64,000 nucleotides of DNA. It comes from Gyrodactylus bullatarudis. Its lineage: Eukaryota; Platyhelminthes; Monogenea; Gyrodactylidea; Gyrodactylidae. The stretch spans positions 62,001-126,000 of the forward strand of contig SSNU01001114.1 in NCBI GenBank assembly GCA_012064415.1, given 5' to 3'. Shown in pieces: positions 1-11,710 of this stretch (position 1 is the first letter of the stretch; each line of letters opens with the position of its first letter). Made by a program: the position numbers and the translations under genes. The notes under the pieces were generated by a model that worked only from the letters and a program-made list of their open reading frames with translations, had not been told where the DNA came from and made no database searches.

Positions 1-2915
1 ATTCAGGATAATTTTTAGGCTCAATGAAAAATGTTTGAATCCAAGAGTTTCCTCTTTGACTAGCATCATAAGTGGCGTTGAGGAGAATTTTTCCATTCTC
101 TGAATCACCACTTTCCAGGCCAATGACGGTAAAATCTTTGGGAGCAGAATCGACAATACCGCTAGTTAAAGCTTTCGGAGTGTGGTCAATTGTGATTGCT
201 TCGGGTCTAATGGATTTTTTCAATTTAATAACGACAGTACCCTTGTCTCCCTTGATGGGCCAACAATTTCCCGGCTGGATATCTGGTTCCAGGATTGTCC
301 TATTTTCAATAAATAAATGAATAAATGATTAATAAATTTCAATCGGATTCTTGAAATTATGGTTATATGGTTACCTTGGTGATTTAATAAGTCGTATAAA
401 GGGGAAGCCAAGAAAATCAATAACAGGTGAGCCTTGGTCGTAGGTCTCAGTACATCGAGTGGTATAAATGGAGCCCCCACCAGATTCAAGAGCATAATCC
501 GGCATGCCAATGCGATCCTGATCGAATTGAGCCAATTTCTCATTAATCATTAGTTCAATTTGTTGCAAGTCCATATTGAAGTTGTCGCCATGCATTTTAG
601 GCATCTCATTAATAATAGAAGTCTTTTCTGCAATAGAAAGGTTGAATTGAAAAAAAAAACAAAAAAAACATAGTGTGAATCTACATACCTGGCATTTTAT
701 TACAGCAATTGGCATTCAACTGAGTAGCATCATATCTAAGCTGAGATAATTGCTTCTTAATGTCGAAAAATTCTTCCTTCAGGGGTAAGCTCTGTTCTAT
801 TTCTTGCTTAATAGAACCATGCAATGTTGAATATTCAGCATTCATACCCTATAATATTAATTAGATAATGAGTGAAAAAGGGGATAAATCAATAATAAAC
901 CAACATTGAGATTATTTTCAAGAGTTTGAATACGTTCGACCAGGGAATGGAGGGTCTTGGTGAGTTCCTCATTCACTTGAATATCATGATGAATAGATTC
1001 TGGCTGGAATGCAGAGGATGGCTGTATGACTCTCGACTGTTGGTCAAAGGTTGGCAGTAATTGTGAAAGCCTAGAGGAGATGCCAGAATAGCCAATATTG
1101 CCGAGTCCTAAGAGAGTATCGGGGGTATGATAAAAGGATCAAAGATTAAATATTGTTTACAAACTCACCCAGCGATGAGAATGAGAAGAGTCTGAGTGTG
1201 GGCAATAATAAGAAGAACAAGAGCCATAGACACAGGAGGAGACCGAGTAACCCGAGGAATAATTTCAAACAGAATCCAGTGAAAAAGAAGCTAACTATCC
1301 TACAAATTTCATAATTATTATTAGTGAATTATATACGTTTATATAATAACTAGGGCGGTCAAAATGCTAGCTGTATGAAAATTTTTGATTGAAATTGAAT
1401 ATTATTGGATAATTAGTCTTGAACCAATCAGAGTACTTCATTTTTATTTGTATTTCATTGGTCTGAAGCCTAATTTCAAAAAGTCAAAAAGATTGTTTCA
1501 TAAGGTATTCCATATTATATGCCAATGAATAAACCAATTTTGCTAAAAAAATTATTGCAATTTTCTAACCGCCCTTATTATCAACAAGTGAGAATGGAGA
1601 AACATACTTTTTAGCAGATGATCCAGTTTTCGATAGAATTCTAAATGGCAGCTTTACAATTTGCATAACGAAATAATAGAGATAGGATAAGATTAATTTC
1701 TGAAAAAGAAACAACACAATGAAACATTTTAAACTCTAAAAATAGTATCAGGTATCGTAGAGACTAACAGAGTAAAATTGTACAGACTTGACGATCCTAT
1801 GAGATCGTTGGTAATGATGTCCTGGGGGACAGTCTTCAATCAAGTGAATATTTGTATGTCTAATGCCAGAGGGAGTGGTGGAGGTTTCTGAGAATCGTTT
1901 AATCGAACTGTCAAGACAAGAATTACACTGACTATTGGTTAAGCTGTCACTGATTTTGGGAATTTGAGAGTTGATCAATTTCTCATGTTCTGAGACGGAC
2001 TCTCTCGAGTTGATGATTACGTTTTCAGCATTTTGTAGGTATTGTGAGTAGGTTGGACGAAGTTCAGATTCAAAAGCTGTACCGCTATTGTTGAAACATT
2101 TCAATGATTTAGAGGAGCTCGGTTCATTAATAGTCTTGTAGGATGTTCTGTTGTAGATGGTTTTTAGATCTCCTCTCGGCGAGAATCTTGACTCTATAGA
2201 AAAATCAAGTTATTACTTTGACTGTTAAAGACTCAGGCTACACTCTTACCCTCTGTTATTATGGAGTTTGAAGAGGTTTTGATTCCCGTAGCTACATCTG
2301 CGTCTTGAGATCTAAATAACTCACGAATAAAAGGAAATAAAAAAATAAAGAATTAATCGAGAGCTTACAGGTAAACATAGGAAGATTTCCAAAGGGTCTT
2401 ATCCGAGGCAATATGAGATGCTTTGGAAGAGGTAACCTTGAGGGTCGAGAAGGAAGTCGGCACTTGGACAGTGTCCGATTCCTGACTCAAGATCAGACTT
2501 AAACTATCCTCATTTTGATCACTACAGGAACTCTTTCTGGACCTTAAATTATACTTGGTATTGCTTCGACGAGAACCGACACTTCCAGCCAGACTGACGT
2601 TATCAGGAGTCGGAAAAGTACTAGAAAAAGTAAATCTGATTTATCGAGTGAAACAAGGCCTCCCATCGTAGATAACACTTACTCATCCTTTTCTAGTCGA
2701 CTAATCCTTATTCTTCTATATAGAGGAACAAATCAAAGATTAAAGAAAAAAGAGAATCTTTTCAATAGAATAGAGAGGATTACTTACTTTTTGACAGTAC
2801 TTTGAGGTGTTTCATTATCATCCAACGAAGCGACAAGGTCAGAATCTTGACTACTGCCAACCGAGGGCGTTGAAGGTCGTTTGCCAGCCCGCGAACGTGA
2901 TGAGGTTCTTCTAGG
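1..2915 (-). CDS. SUN-domain inner nuclear membrane protein (SUN1/2-like), 3' end outside window
   Basis: LINC-complex protein that spans the inner nuclear membrane and binds KASH proteins in the perinuclear space. Exons read on the minus strand: 2915-2788, 2715-2683, 2620-2369, 2311-2250, 2193 to about 1769 (donor uncertain), 1699-1608, 1299-1169, 1107-905, 848-689, 627-375 and 299 to past position 1; phases agree wherever both splice sites are firm. The order is a basic Ser/Arg-rich N-terminus (PRRTSSRSRAGKR), low-complexity nucleoplasmic sequence, a strongly hydrophobic membrane segment (exon 1299-1169, rich in L/F), coiled-coil-like sequence, then the SUN domain starting at DYALESGGGSIYTTRC and continuing through CWPIKGDKG, IRPEAITIDH and SAPKDFTVIG, all typical of the family. 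The initiator Met is not in the first clear exon (see findings). Identification is strong; the 5' end is unresolved. Confidence 0.9.
1351..1575. repeat. Short inverted-repeat element, family D, in a SUN intron
   Basis: This element starts TAGGGCGGTCAAAATGCTA and ends with the inverted form (...CTAACCGCCCT). It lies in the SUN intron between exons 1699-1608 and 1299-1169. A second copy is at 15675-16202 in the acid phosphatase 2 intron. No coding sequence is seen. It is probably a non-autonomous DNA transposon; the superfamily is not determined. Confidence 0.6.
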
Positions 2916-3000
2916 CTGAAATCATTTTTGACTTAAAGTTATCTTTACACTGAGCAAGAGTATCATAGAAGAAAGGAAGAAATGATAAAAAATAGATTTA
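2916..3000 (-). promoter_or_regulatory. Gemin5-SUN intercistronic region
   Basis: Between the Gemin5 stop (3001) and the first firm SUN acceptor (2916) there are only 85 bp. They hold an AATAAA overlapping the Gemin5 stop, a pyrimidine-rich tract (about 2990-2967 read on the minus strand), a CTCAG at about 2950 and TTTCAG at 2916. A poly(A) signal plus a downstream acceptor is what a polycistronic unit resolved by trans-splicing would look like. This is inference; an internal promoter is equally possible. Confidence 0.4.
2949..2966 (-). other. Candidate first coding mini-exon of the SUN gene
   Basis: An ATG at 2966-2964 opens six codons (MILLLS) followed by a GTAAAG donor at 2948. Splicing to the TTTCAG acceptor at 2918-2916 would remove 33 bp and join in frame with PRRTSS. 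Introns of 32 and 37 bp occur elsewhere in this window, so the size is tolerable. The alternative is that 2915 is a trans-splice site and a spliced leader supplies the AUG. Neither is proven. Confidence 0.35.
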
Positions 3001-6000
3001 TTATTGAATAGGAATACGTTTTGGGTTTGAAAATCTATTAAAAATAACCTTGAAGAAAGAATCTAGAGAATCTTGGCTGAGTTTGTTTGCATCCTCGCTT
3101 TGTAGAATGAGCAATGAGGAAATGACACCTTGATCCATGGCGGTAGTATCGCTTGTTTGTATCTTTTTCTCGATAGTCATCTTCAAGAATTTTGGGTCAC
3201 CGGAATATTTGGTTTTTCTATTGTCAGAAAAGAATTTGTTTCAATGAAGAAAAAAAGATTAATCCAAAAGTGAAAATGAGCATTATTTTTCTTCACAAAA
3301 ATTATAGATAGTGCAGTTGAAATGATTGAGAGAGAAGAAACTCACGTTCTCGTTTCAATCAAAGTGCAAGAGTTGATCAATAACTGTTTGATATTCTGGT
3401 CAGAATCAAATCTATTACCAGTGGAATACACTTGAAGAGCATGTATCCATTTCTTCAGTGAGTCGAGTAAGCCTTCACATGTATCGTGAATTTTGTAGTT
3501 GTAAAGTAAAATTAATTTGGCAACAGTTACCTCGATTGAAGCAATCTCTTCTTCTTTGAAATGATTCTTGCATATTTGATCGTTCACGACGAGACGGTAA
3601 AGAGACCAATTTTTCGCCAGTGACTTTTCAACACTTCCTGTTATCGTCTTGAGCATGTTAATACCTTGGTCGTAGTCTTTGTTGATAACCATTGAAAGTA
3701 ATGCTACCCTCTATATAGTTTGTGTGTGAATAGAGAAAAAAAAGAGTTAAGGACTTTGACAAGAAAACAATAAAATGAGTCATCAAAAATTGTACTTTAT
3801 TAACGATAAGAGTGTATTTGATGATAGAAAAAATGAGTAACTCTATAGATTAGGCACCAAATTCTTTTACTGATACCTAGTAGTTAACTGTACTAAAAAT
3901 GTTTCAGATTCTCTCAATTTTACTACATTGATTAAAACATTAATTATAAGTACAATGATTATGAATATAAACTCACAACATGACGATTAGAATTTTCAGC
4001 CTGTTTAATGAGAACTTTTACAATATCCTCAAACAATTTGCTCTCATGGTTGAGGCGACATCGGATAAGGATGATGGCGTTAATTGGATACTTTGAGAGT
4101 GATTTTTCGTGATCCCTCTGCGAAAGGAATAACTTGACAGCGTCCTCAGTCAGTCCAGCACACACAAGGATAGTTGCAACAATGAGAATGTCAATTTCTC
4201 GGGGTGTCTTTTGATCTTGAAGTTCCTTCACTTTGAGCTGGACAACCCTCTGCAAGGTTCTTAGATCAAAGTTTGAGTTCATGCCATCTGCATCAATGTA
4301 GGATAGTGAAATCGACCTGGATAGCTGAATGCATAGTATGAGCCAGTAGCTATGATACTCATGTTTCTCCATCATCTCAACAACCAAATCAATCATTCCC
4401 AGCCAGAGGAGAAGGATAATGTTGGATAACTTGAACTCGATATTGTCAGCATGAATTTCATCCATGTTGCTATCACAATTAATTCGTCTTGAACATATAC
4501 AAGAGATGACATATTTCCTGAAATTATAACGTCCCTTCTTGGTAGATTGCCAGGCGTAGAGACTATGATCCTCTGGGATATAGAGTCCGCTATCATCACT
4601 GAGAAGTTGGATCAATTCAATGATGTAATTGTTTGTGGACAGATTAATTGGAGCATAAGGATCAAGGATGATGGGCTCCTCTGGATTGAAAGCAGCCATT
4701 GGAAGTAAATTGGTAATTTTGTTCTTATTCCTGTCATTTGGGTTTTCATTGGAAGCGCTCTAAGAAAATGTGTAGAAAAAGGTTATTTTCCCGAAAAATA
4801 TTCTGGTCTACTTTAATCAATCACATCAAAAATTGTAAATTTTAAAAATCCCTAAAATCGTACGTATTCTCACAAAGTTACGCGATATAAGACTTTTTTT
4901 TAAAGCATCGAAACATGTTTCAACTATTTTACTACAAATTTCACCATTATTGAAAATATCTCGAAATTTATAGGTCCAAGCTCAAAGTGGTTGTAGCAAA
5001 TTCTCTGCTCTTCAATAAACTCTACCAGCCCTCGAAATTTTATTGCCACCTACTTTTATAAGCCTGATACATAAATAGATAAGATACTTACCAGATTCTT
5101 GTCGAGTGTATCAAGACTGGAAATACTCGTGATTTTATTGGGTTCGACGTCAGGACTTGAATTGGCGGGACAACTATCATTATGATACTTGGATAATTTG
5201 ATAGCTTGACGACATTTCCGAGTATTGGCTGAATTTGTCTTCTCTTGCTGTGTATAATTCCAGACGTGAAGAAAACCAGATTCTGTCATTGAGGCAATGT
5301 GGACTGGAGAGCACCAGCGACTAAATTTCAACTTCATGTTTGCATCACGGTAATTAGATATGTCTTTTGGATCATTATTCAAGCTTTAGATTTATTTAAA
5401 AGATTATTTATCACTAAAATGATTGCTAATCTTAGTAATCTATATTTATAAAAATTAAAATCGATTTTATGAGCCTATAGGCGTCTAAACTACCCAACCA
5501 ATTATTATAAACCCCACGGACCATGCCTTGGCGAAAAAATTTCAAGATCTGGTCTTATTTTAACCGTAATCTCGAAGAGGAAAAGTGGTTGACCAATCAG
5601 ATGGCTTCATTTTGTCGTTTTTTCATGTTGTCAACTTGTCAGCTTGCTTCTCATTGGTCCAATCCAAGTTTCTATTTCTTAATCTTACTTTGTCAATATC
5701 AAATTCTCAATTCCTATTTTTTCAATATTAAAAAATATACAGTTCAACTAAATATCGATAGATTGCTTGAAAGGGTTCAGATCAGCTAGTAATTTATAAA
5801 TAACAGGGAAGAACTCACTCATTTAGGTGGTCATGATCTCGCCAGACAGTTGAAGTTTGATCGAATGAGGCACAGACAAGTAAACTCGGATCATCAATGT
5901 TCCAATCAAGATCAAAAATTTTGTTCTTCACTCCGAATAGGTTGACAATGTTTGGTTGTATTACACATAGACATTTATCATAGGTAATGATACTTTTGCT

Positions 6001-8780
6001 AGTACAAAAAAAATCACCAAAGTAAAATAACAAGATCGATTTGGGTTGAGAATAAAACTAACCTCTTTTGATTTTCCTTATCGTCTGTAATGGGAGGGGT
6101 GGTGCGCTTGGAAAAATCTTCCTCGTAGGCTTTGTTGATTTGGTTGATAAAGTCAAGTTTAAGTTCAACCATTGCTATTCTATTATTGCTAATGACAAGG
6201 ACCATTGAGTCATTGGGAAAATCAGGTCTCATAGTCAATGCATTTGGGTGGAATACCCCAGTTGGTATCTAATGAATAAATGGTATAAGGAATAGAAATG
6301 TAACAAATTTTCAACCAATTTAAAAACCTACTCTAATGATAATATTATGAGTTCTTGACATTATTTTATTCAAGATAAAGTATCAAAATGCTTGTCTGTG
6401 ATAATATTCAAGTTTAAAGATCAGACATTTTTAAAAATGCCGCTAATTTTCAATGAATTTTTACTACGTTTTCACTGAAATTTCGAATCTTTTTTGTTGA
6501 TAAAGCTTCAAGTGTTTTTTCAATGAAAATAGTATTAGAATCATGTTAAGATCATTTCTGTTAAATTTTGTTATTCCACTATGCCTACAAGGGAATTTAG
6601 GGAAAATGGGCAATGTACGATTATGCATGGGATTTCAAACGAATTTTCAGTTATTTTAGATCTCACACATCATTTTTATCAAAAAAATTACATGTGGAAA
6701 TTTGACGGAAAACTTTGATTTATAAAAAGGTTAAAATTCGTTTCATTTCTTATAAGGAATACCTGGAAAACTCACTCGACAAAAGACTAGAAGCCCTTTG
6801 GCCATAGACAATGAGCAGATGAAGACATCACCCTTATCATCGCAGAGTAACACCATGACCCTTGATGTTCCTTCATTTTTGAATTCAATATCACAAATGG
6901 AATCAAAGGGATGATCCTGTTTCTATAGTTTAATGGTTAAGAGATTAGGAAAAGATTTATTACTCTATTTTCACCACGAGAACAGTCGATAATGACATTG
7001 GATGGTTGATTCTTTTTCCTCTGACAGAGGACTTTATAATTGGAGACACTGTAGAGAGAATAGGGCAAATTGAGCCAGTCCTCTTCAGACATGATTTCCT
7101 TGTCAAGAAAGCCTGGCCATTGTGGGCCCCATGCTATCCTATAGACCTGGGAGCCATTGCCCCTAAGTTGAGTTTCATTTTTATTAGTATTCTCTTCGTT
7201 GAGGACTGAAATGTAGTTTACGATTCCGGTCATTGTTGCATAGCCTAAAATGGAATTATTTTTGCTATTTGGATGCCAGGCTAAACAGACAACGGGAGAT
7301 GACTTTTTCCCGTTTGGATAGAAAATACTGATTCGATCTTGACTACTGAAATCCTCAATTTTTTCCTCTAGAATATTGAAAAATCAATGTAAATAAATCC
7401 AATTCACCTGGTGGACACGAACAGGAAGATGATAATTCAGCAGATTCGTCATCCAGGGGAAGATGTGCAACATAAATGCTTCCATCACCAGTTCCAATAG
7501 CTGCCTAATAATAATTGAAATGGATTGATTTGTAAAATTTTTGAGAATGAAAATTTGCAAACCAACTTCTACTACTTTGGAGCGACTATGCGGTGAAATA
7601 GCAAGAGAACATCGTCCATGTGGCAGTAGTCTTGATGAGAGAAGACATTCCAGATTGTAAACTTCGTTTAGAGCTTTAAGGCTGTAAAAATTAATCCGAT
7701 TGTCAAAGCCGAAAGAGACAATGATCGATTTGGAAGTAGGTATTTTCTTGGTAAAAAATACCAAAATTAAATGATTAGCAAAAATTGAAATGAGAAACTC
7801 ACAAAGCAATGTTGCAGAGATAGAATAGAAGTGTGCTGGTGACTTTCGTTAATCTCCATGTCTATGGGACCGTTGAATTCTTTGCCAGATGAGTCCCAGA
7901 AAAGATAATAAATGGAACCATCAAATGAATAGAGGATAATCATTCTCTTGGAAATATCGTCATAAACGTTTTGTATGGTGATATGAGGAGCTTCATTAAT
8001 AAATCTTCCACGTTTACTCTGCTTATTTGGAATTTTCCAGGTTTTCAGTAACTCAGAGGTGCTTGATTGAATTGAGAAATATTTTATTGTCTTATCCACA
8101 GAGCAAGCAATCAAATTTACAACACTATTGTCATGGAATAATTTCATTGATGAGATTTTCTTCTCAAAAGGTCTAAAGTCTTGAATTTTTTCAAAATTTT
8201 CCTTTTGTACGTTATAAATGCAGATTGTGATTTTACCACTTTGCGTAGCAACTGCAAAGTAAATATTCTCAAGATTGGTATCCATAAGAGCAGCCATGCA
8301 GCAGGGATTTTTCGTGGAAATGCTCAATTTGTTACTCTTGAGATTGTTGTGATCGTGTATGAAAATATTTCCATTTGATGTTAATAACAAGGTTAAAGGT
8401 AACTTTAAAGATTGGACAGAAATTATGTCGACAGGAAGATCTGAGAATTTGGTATCCTTGTTGACAAAGAGAATATCATTTTTGGTTAGCTCATAACAAA
8501 ATAGCCCATCACAACAGGCAACGACCAGAAAGGGAATTTCAGTTTGAGTGATATACAAGACTTTTTTGTCTGTTTTAAAGGGTAAAGTTACAAGAAGTCG
8601 CGATGAAAGAACCTGACAAGAACTTGAATGTATAAAATAAATCTTAACAACCACTGAAAAACATGTTGAATAAGCAACAAAATAATAAGAGCAATCGTTT
8701 TTGGCAAAAACAATTGATACTGCAACTGTCGAAGATGACAAATGAGATAAATTATTTGTTATATTTCCAATACTGTTCAT
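3001..8780 (-). CDS. GEMIN5: Gemin5-like SMN-complex WD-repeat protein
   Basis: Gemin5 recognises snRNA precursors (cap and Sm-site code) for the SMN complex in the cytoplasm and also influences translation. Eleven minus-strand exons join in frame to about 1282 codons: 8780-7803, 7746-7567, 7504-7408, 7367-6964, 6922-6776, 6268-6063, 5998-5819, 5383-5092, 4759-3977, 3710-3346 and 3217-3001. The N-terminal two thirds are WD-type repeats. Family-diagnostic stretches are VVCLAWHPNSK and VYRIAWGPQWPG (vertebrate Gemin5 has a very similar ALCWHP...VYTLAWGPP pair), IFDLDWNIDDPSLLVCASFD, and AAIGTGDGSIYVAHLP. The exon 4759-3977 matches the helical TPR-like dimerisation region (LTEDAVKLFLSQ), and the last exon resembles the helical C-terminus. 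The start ATG at 8780 follows a possible acceptor (CACTAG). An AATAAA overlaps the stop codon, only 35 bp before the candidate SUN ATG. Confidence 0.85.
5384..5818 (-). other. GEMIN5: Gemin5 intron 7 (435 bp)
   Basis: Donor GTGAGT at 5818 and acceptor AAAG at 5384. I see no gene in it; an 88-codon plus-strand reading frame at 5523-5789 has no recognisable features and is treated as chance. The other long Gemin5 introns (6269-6775, 4760-5091) likewise hold no coding sequence I can support. Confidence 0.6.
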
Positions 8781-8955
8781 TGTAATCGCTGCTCTAGTGT
8801 GACAAGGGCTGATATATTAGGCGATATCACGTTGATTCATTGTTTTCAAATTATATGAACGAATAAAAAACTCAATAATTGAGCAATTTATTTTGTTTTC
8901 ATGTATTTAGTACACGATTTTGAATTTTGACTCAATATTAAATTTTTGTTCAATT
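8781..8955. promoter_or_regulatory. Divergent promoter region between Gemin5 and acid phosphatase 1
   Basis: Only 175 bp separate the Gemin5 ATG (minus strand) from the phosphatase 1 ATG (plus strand), so both 5' flanks must share this segment. Possible splice or trans-splice acceptors occur on both sides: TGTATTTAG at 8902-8910 on the plus strand and CACTAG upstream of the Gemin5 ATG. No TATA box is convincing. Confidence 0.5.
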
Positions 8956-10116
8956 ATGAACTTACACTTCGAATTTCTATTGTACTTTTTGGTGAACTTG
9001 ACAAAAGCTCAAGAACTCCAAAATTTATTTATAATTTTTCGTCATGGAGAGACTACACCACATCACTGCTATTTAACAAAACCTGACATGTGGAAAGATG
9101 GTCCCGATCAATTAACAGAGAAGGGATCTAAACGTTTGTATTCTATGGGAAAATTTTATAGAGATCAATTTCCGTCATTTCTAAGCGATAACTACACTCA
9201 TAGAGAATTTAATGTTCAGTCTTCAAATTATGATCGAGCTCTAATGTCAGGACAGCTCATGGCTGCAGGGTTTTATTCAAAGAGTCAAACACCTTTGCCG
9301 ATTCCCTGGAGACCTGTCCCAGTACATTCTAGAAAATTAGAAAACGATTTCATATTTGCCAATTATGATTGTAAAAAATTTTATAAAATGATTGATGAAG
9401 ACTACGAAACTGAGGATGCCAAAGAATATTTGTCAAAATACAGAGATTCACTCGATAAAATCAATGAGAATTTGAGTAAAAAAATTGCCATTCAGGATTT
9501 GAGAAAGTTGGAAGATGAAATTATTGCCATGAATATTGAAAAATTCCCCCTGCCCGCCTGGCTAACACAAACGATCATTGATGCAATCTCTGAAATCTGC
9601 CAGCACTTTCGAGCAGTAAGAGAGAAATTTTAAATTTCCTATTTTAGCTTGCCTACCAAGGAACAGAAAGATTAATTTTTGAGGCAGGAAGTTTTGCAAA
9701 GACTTACACTCATCACATTGAAGAGTGGCTAAAGACGGGAAAAATCCTTAAGCCCGATCTAGCTGCAAAACACATGATGGCTTTCTCTGGACATGACATC
9801 AACATTCAGTCGATAATGGCTCTATTCGGCGTGGAAAATATCAAGTTGACCGATTTTGGCGCGAGTCTTACAATTGAAATTTACGGTAAAAAAGCACCTG
9901 GTTCAGCAAAAGACTACAATGTTGCCCTTAAATACAAAAATGATGAGACAAAAGACCCGAAATCGTTGAAAATGTCATTTTGCAATGGAGAGATCATTTG
10001 TCCCTTGAATATTGTAGGTTTAAAAAAATTAATTATACCAACACATATAGCTTCTTGAACATTTGAAAAAGTATGCAGTTAGCGAAGAGGAATATGAGGA
10101 GAAATGCAAGCTCTAA
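8956..10116 (+). CDS. Secreted histidine acid phosphatase paralogue 1, active site degenerate
   Basis: Branch-2 histidine phosphatase related to lysosomal (ACP2) and prostatic (ACP3) acid phosphatase. Exons 8956-9615, 9648-10013 and 10051-10116 give 363 aa. The introns are only 32 and 37 bp, both phase 0. The ATG at 8956 is preferred because it opens a signal peptide (MNLHFEFLLYFLVNLTKAQE). The catalytic motif reads RHGETTP (residues 29-35) instead of RHGxRxP, so the second arginine is Thr33. The usual RSxDxDR motif reads QSSNYDR, losing another phosphate-binding arginine. The C-terminal GHD (268-270) is kept. The protein ends in a charged tail (EEEYEEKCKL) with no membrane anchor, so it is probably soluble and may be catalytically impaired. 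AATAAA lies at 10141-10146. The family is certain; activity is inferred from residues. Confidence 0.88.
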
Positions 10117-11710
10117 TTGGAAAGGATAATTTCAAAAACGAATAAACTTTATTCAATCATCAACATTCAACCACTTTTTGATAGAAAATTATATTTTATT
10201 CTCAGAATGAGGTATAAAAATATTTGACTCTTTGCCAGGATGATCCTGTATGAGAAGGAACCAATGGTAGAACTGAGAAATCGACTTTGGATTTTATATA
10301 AAATATTGCGAATCAGAATCGACAATAGTCGAAGGAAGGGAGAATAACTTGTTTGAAAAGTAGAAGCCGTAGAGATTTCGATTTGATAAAGAAATTCAAA
10401 GATAATATTTACAAATCATCAGGGAAAAACTGTGGGACTTTAGGGGTTAAAAGCAGCAGAGACATATCTTATCAATCAACACAAACCAAACCTATGCATC
10501 CGAAAAAAATCCTGTGAAACCAAACCAAGAGAAAGAAATCCACCAGCATCCCAACCCCCTCCAAAGAAGAGAAGAGGAGAAGAGGTAGAAAAAAATTTAC
10601 AAATAACACAGTTCTTCACGGCAACTCAATAGTTTCAGGTAGGAACTAATTAGGTCTTCTTTATTATTTGAAGTACTTCCTATAATTCTGTGTTGAGACC
10701 CTGAGTGAAATACATGGGTGTGTGTGAGGGTATGAATTTACATTATATACCATCGAATAGACCATAGCAAACACTCCACTATTCCTTAAACTCTCTTGGT
10801 TATTGACTGTATTTATATGGTATGTATCACACTGATGAGTATGCCCGAAATAGAGATCTTTATTTAATTAAATAAACTTACGAACATCTGTAGCTCAGCT
10901 CAAAATCAATGTTAAAGAACATCTGAACCAACGAAATTTTTAAACTCAATCTATGAAAATCTTCTTTGCTGTGTGAAAGCGTCCTAATTAACAAATCGAC
11001 CGAAAGTTGTCCGGGGAAAAAAATATTTTGTATTAATCTACTGATTACTAATACCAAGTGCATGAAAAAAAACAAAAAATCGATATTTACAGTCTTACCG
11101 GCCCCCAGATCAGAAATCTTTGCGCCTTCCTATTCATGTTAATTCCAGACCATACAGATATAAACTCAAATTTTTTTCGAAAACTCTATCATATACAATG
11201 TATTTGTGTTAAATCATTTTAAACGATTTGATAATTTTCTATCAAAAAATGATGTGTCCCACAAATTTGCTAATCAAAGAAGAGTCAAGGTCCAACTCTA
11301 AGCCCCGAGTTGAAGCCGTCTCTTGCTTAATCGCTTACTGTAATCAGCTTCAATGTTTCTTGCACCAAGAAGATGTCTACATAGAACATTGAATATAACA
11401 ATCCCCTAGTCAATTCAGTAAATTGAATTACTATTAGTTCGTAAGAACCTATCACACGATTCACTAGTTATCCAGTGATTCGTACGAATTCCTACTTTCA
11501 CAAGATTCATTGCAACATGAAAATAAATTATTTCAATCAAATCTATAGACGAAAAAAATCTGTTGGTCATAGTTCAAAGTAACAAAGAAATAAGAATCTT
11601 ACGAATTTGAATTGGACTCTGGAATTATACAGAGATTGTTTGCTTGTAAATCTTTTCAAATAAATAAATACACAAGACTGAATAATTATTTCTCAACATT
11701 GCTAGTAGTA
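10117..11710. other. Intergenic region between acid phosphatases 1 and 2
   Basis: Contains the poly(A) signal of phosphatase 1 (AATAAA at 10141). No open reading frame longer than about 65 codons has recognisable content. A stretch near 11010-11040 (TTGTCCGGGGAAAA...) recurs near 37567-37595 and so is probably repeat-derived. The last bases before the phosphatase 2 ATG (TTTCTCAACATTGCTAG) form a possible splice acceptor. Confidence 0.6.

Noticed and set aside
5523..5789. 88-codon plus-strand reading frame
   Set aside because: It lies inside a Gemin5 intron on the opposite strand, has low-complexity composition and no recognisable motif or poly(A) signal.
10490..10600. Purine-rich CCAAACC/GAAGAGAAGAGG segment as a possible structural RNA
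   Set aside because: No stem structure or known RNA motif could be made out.
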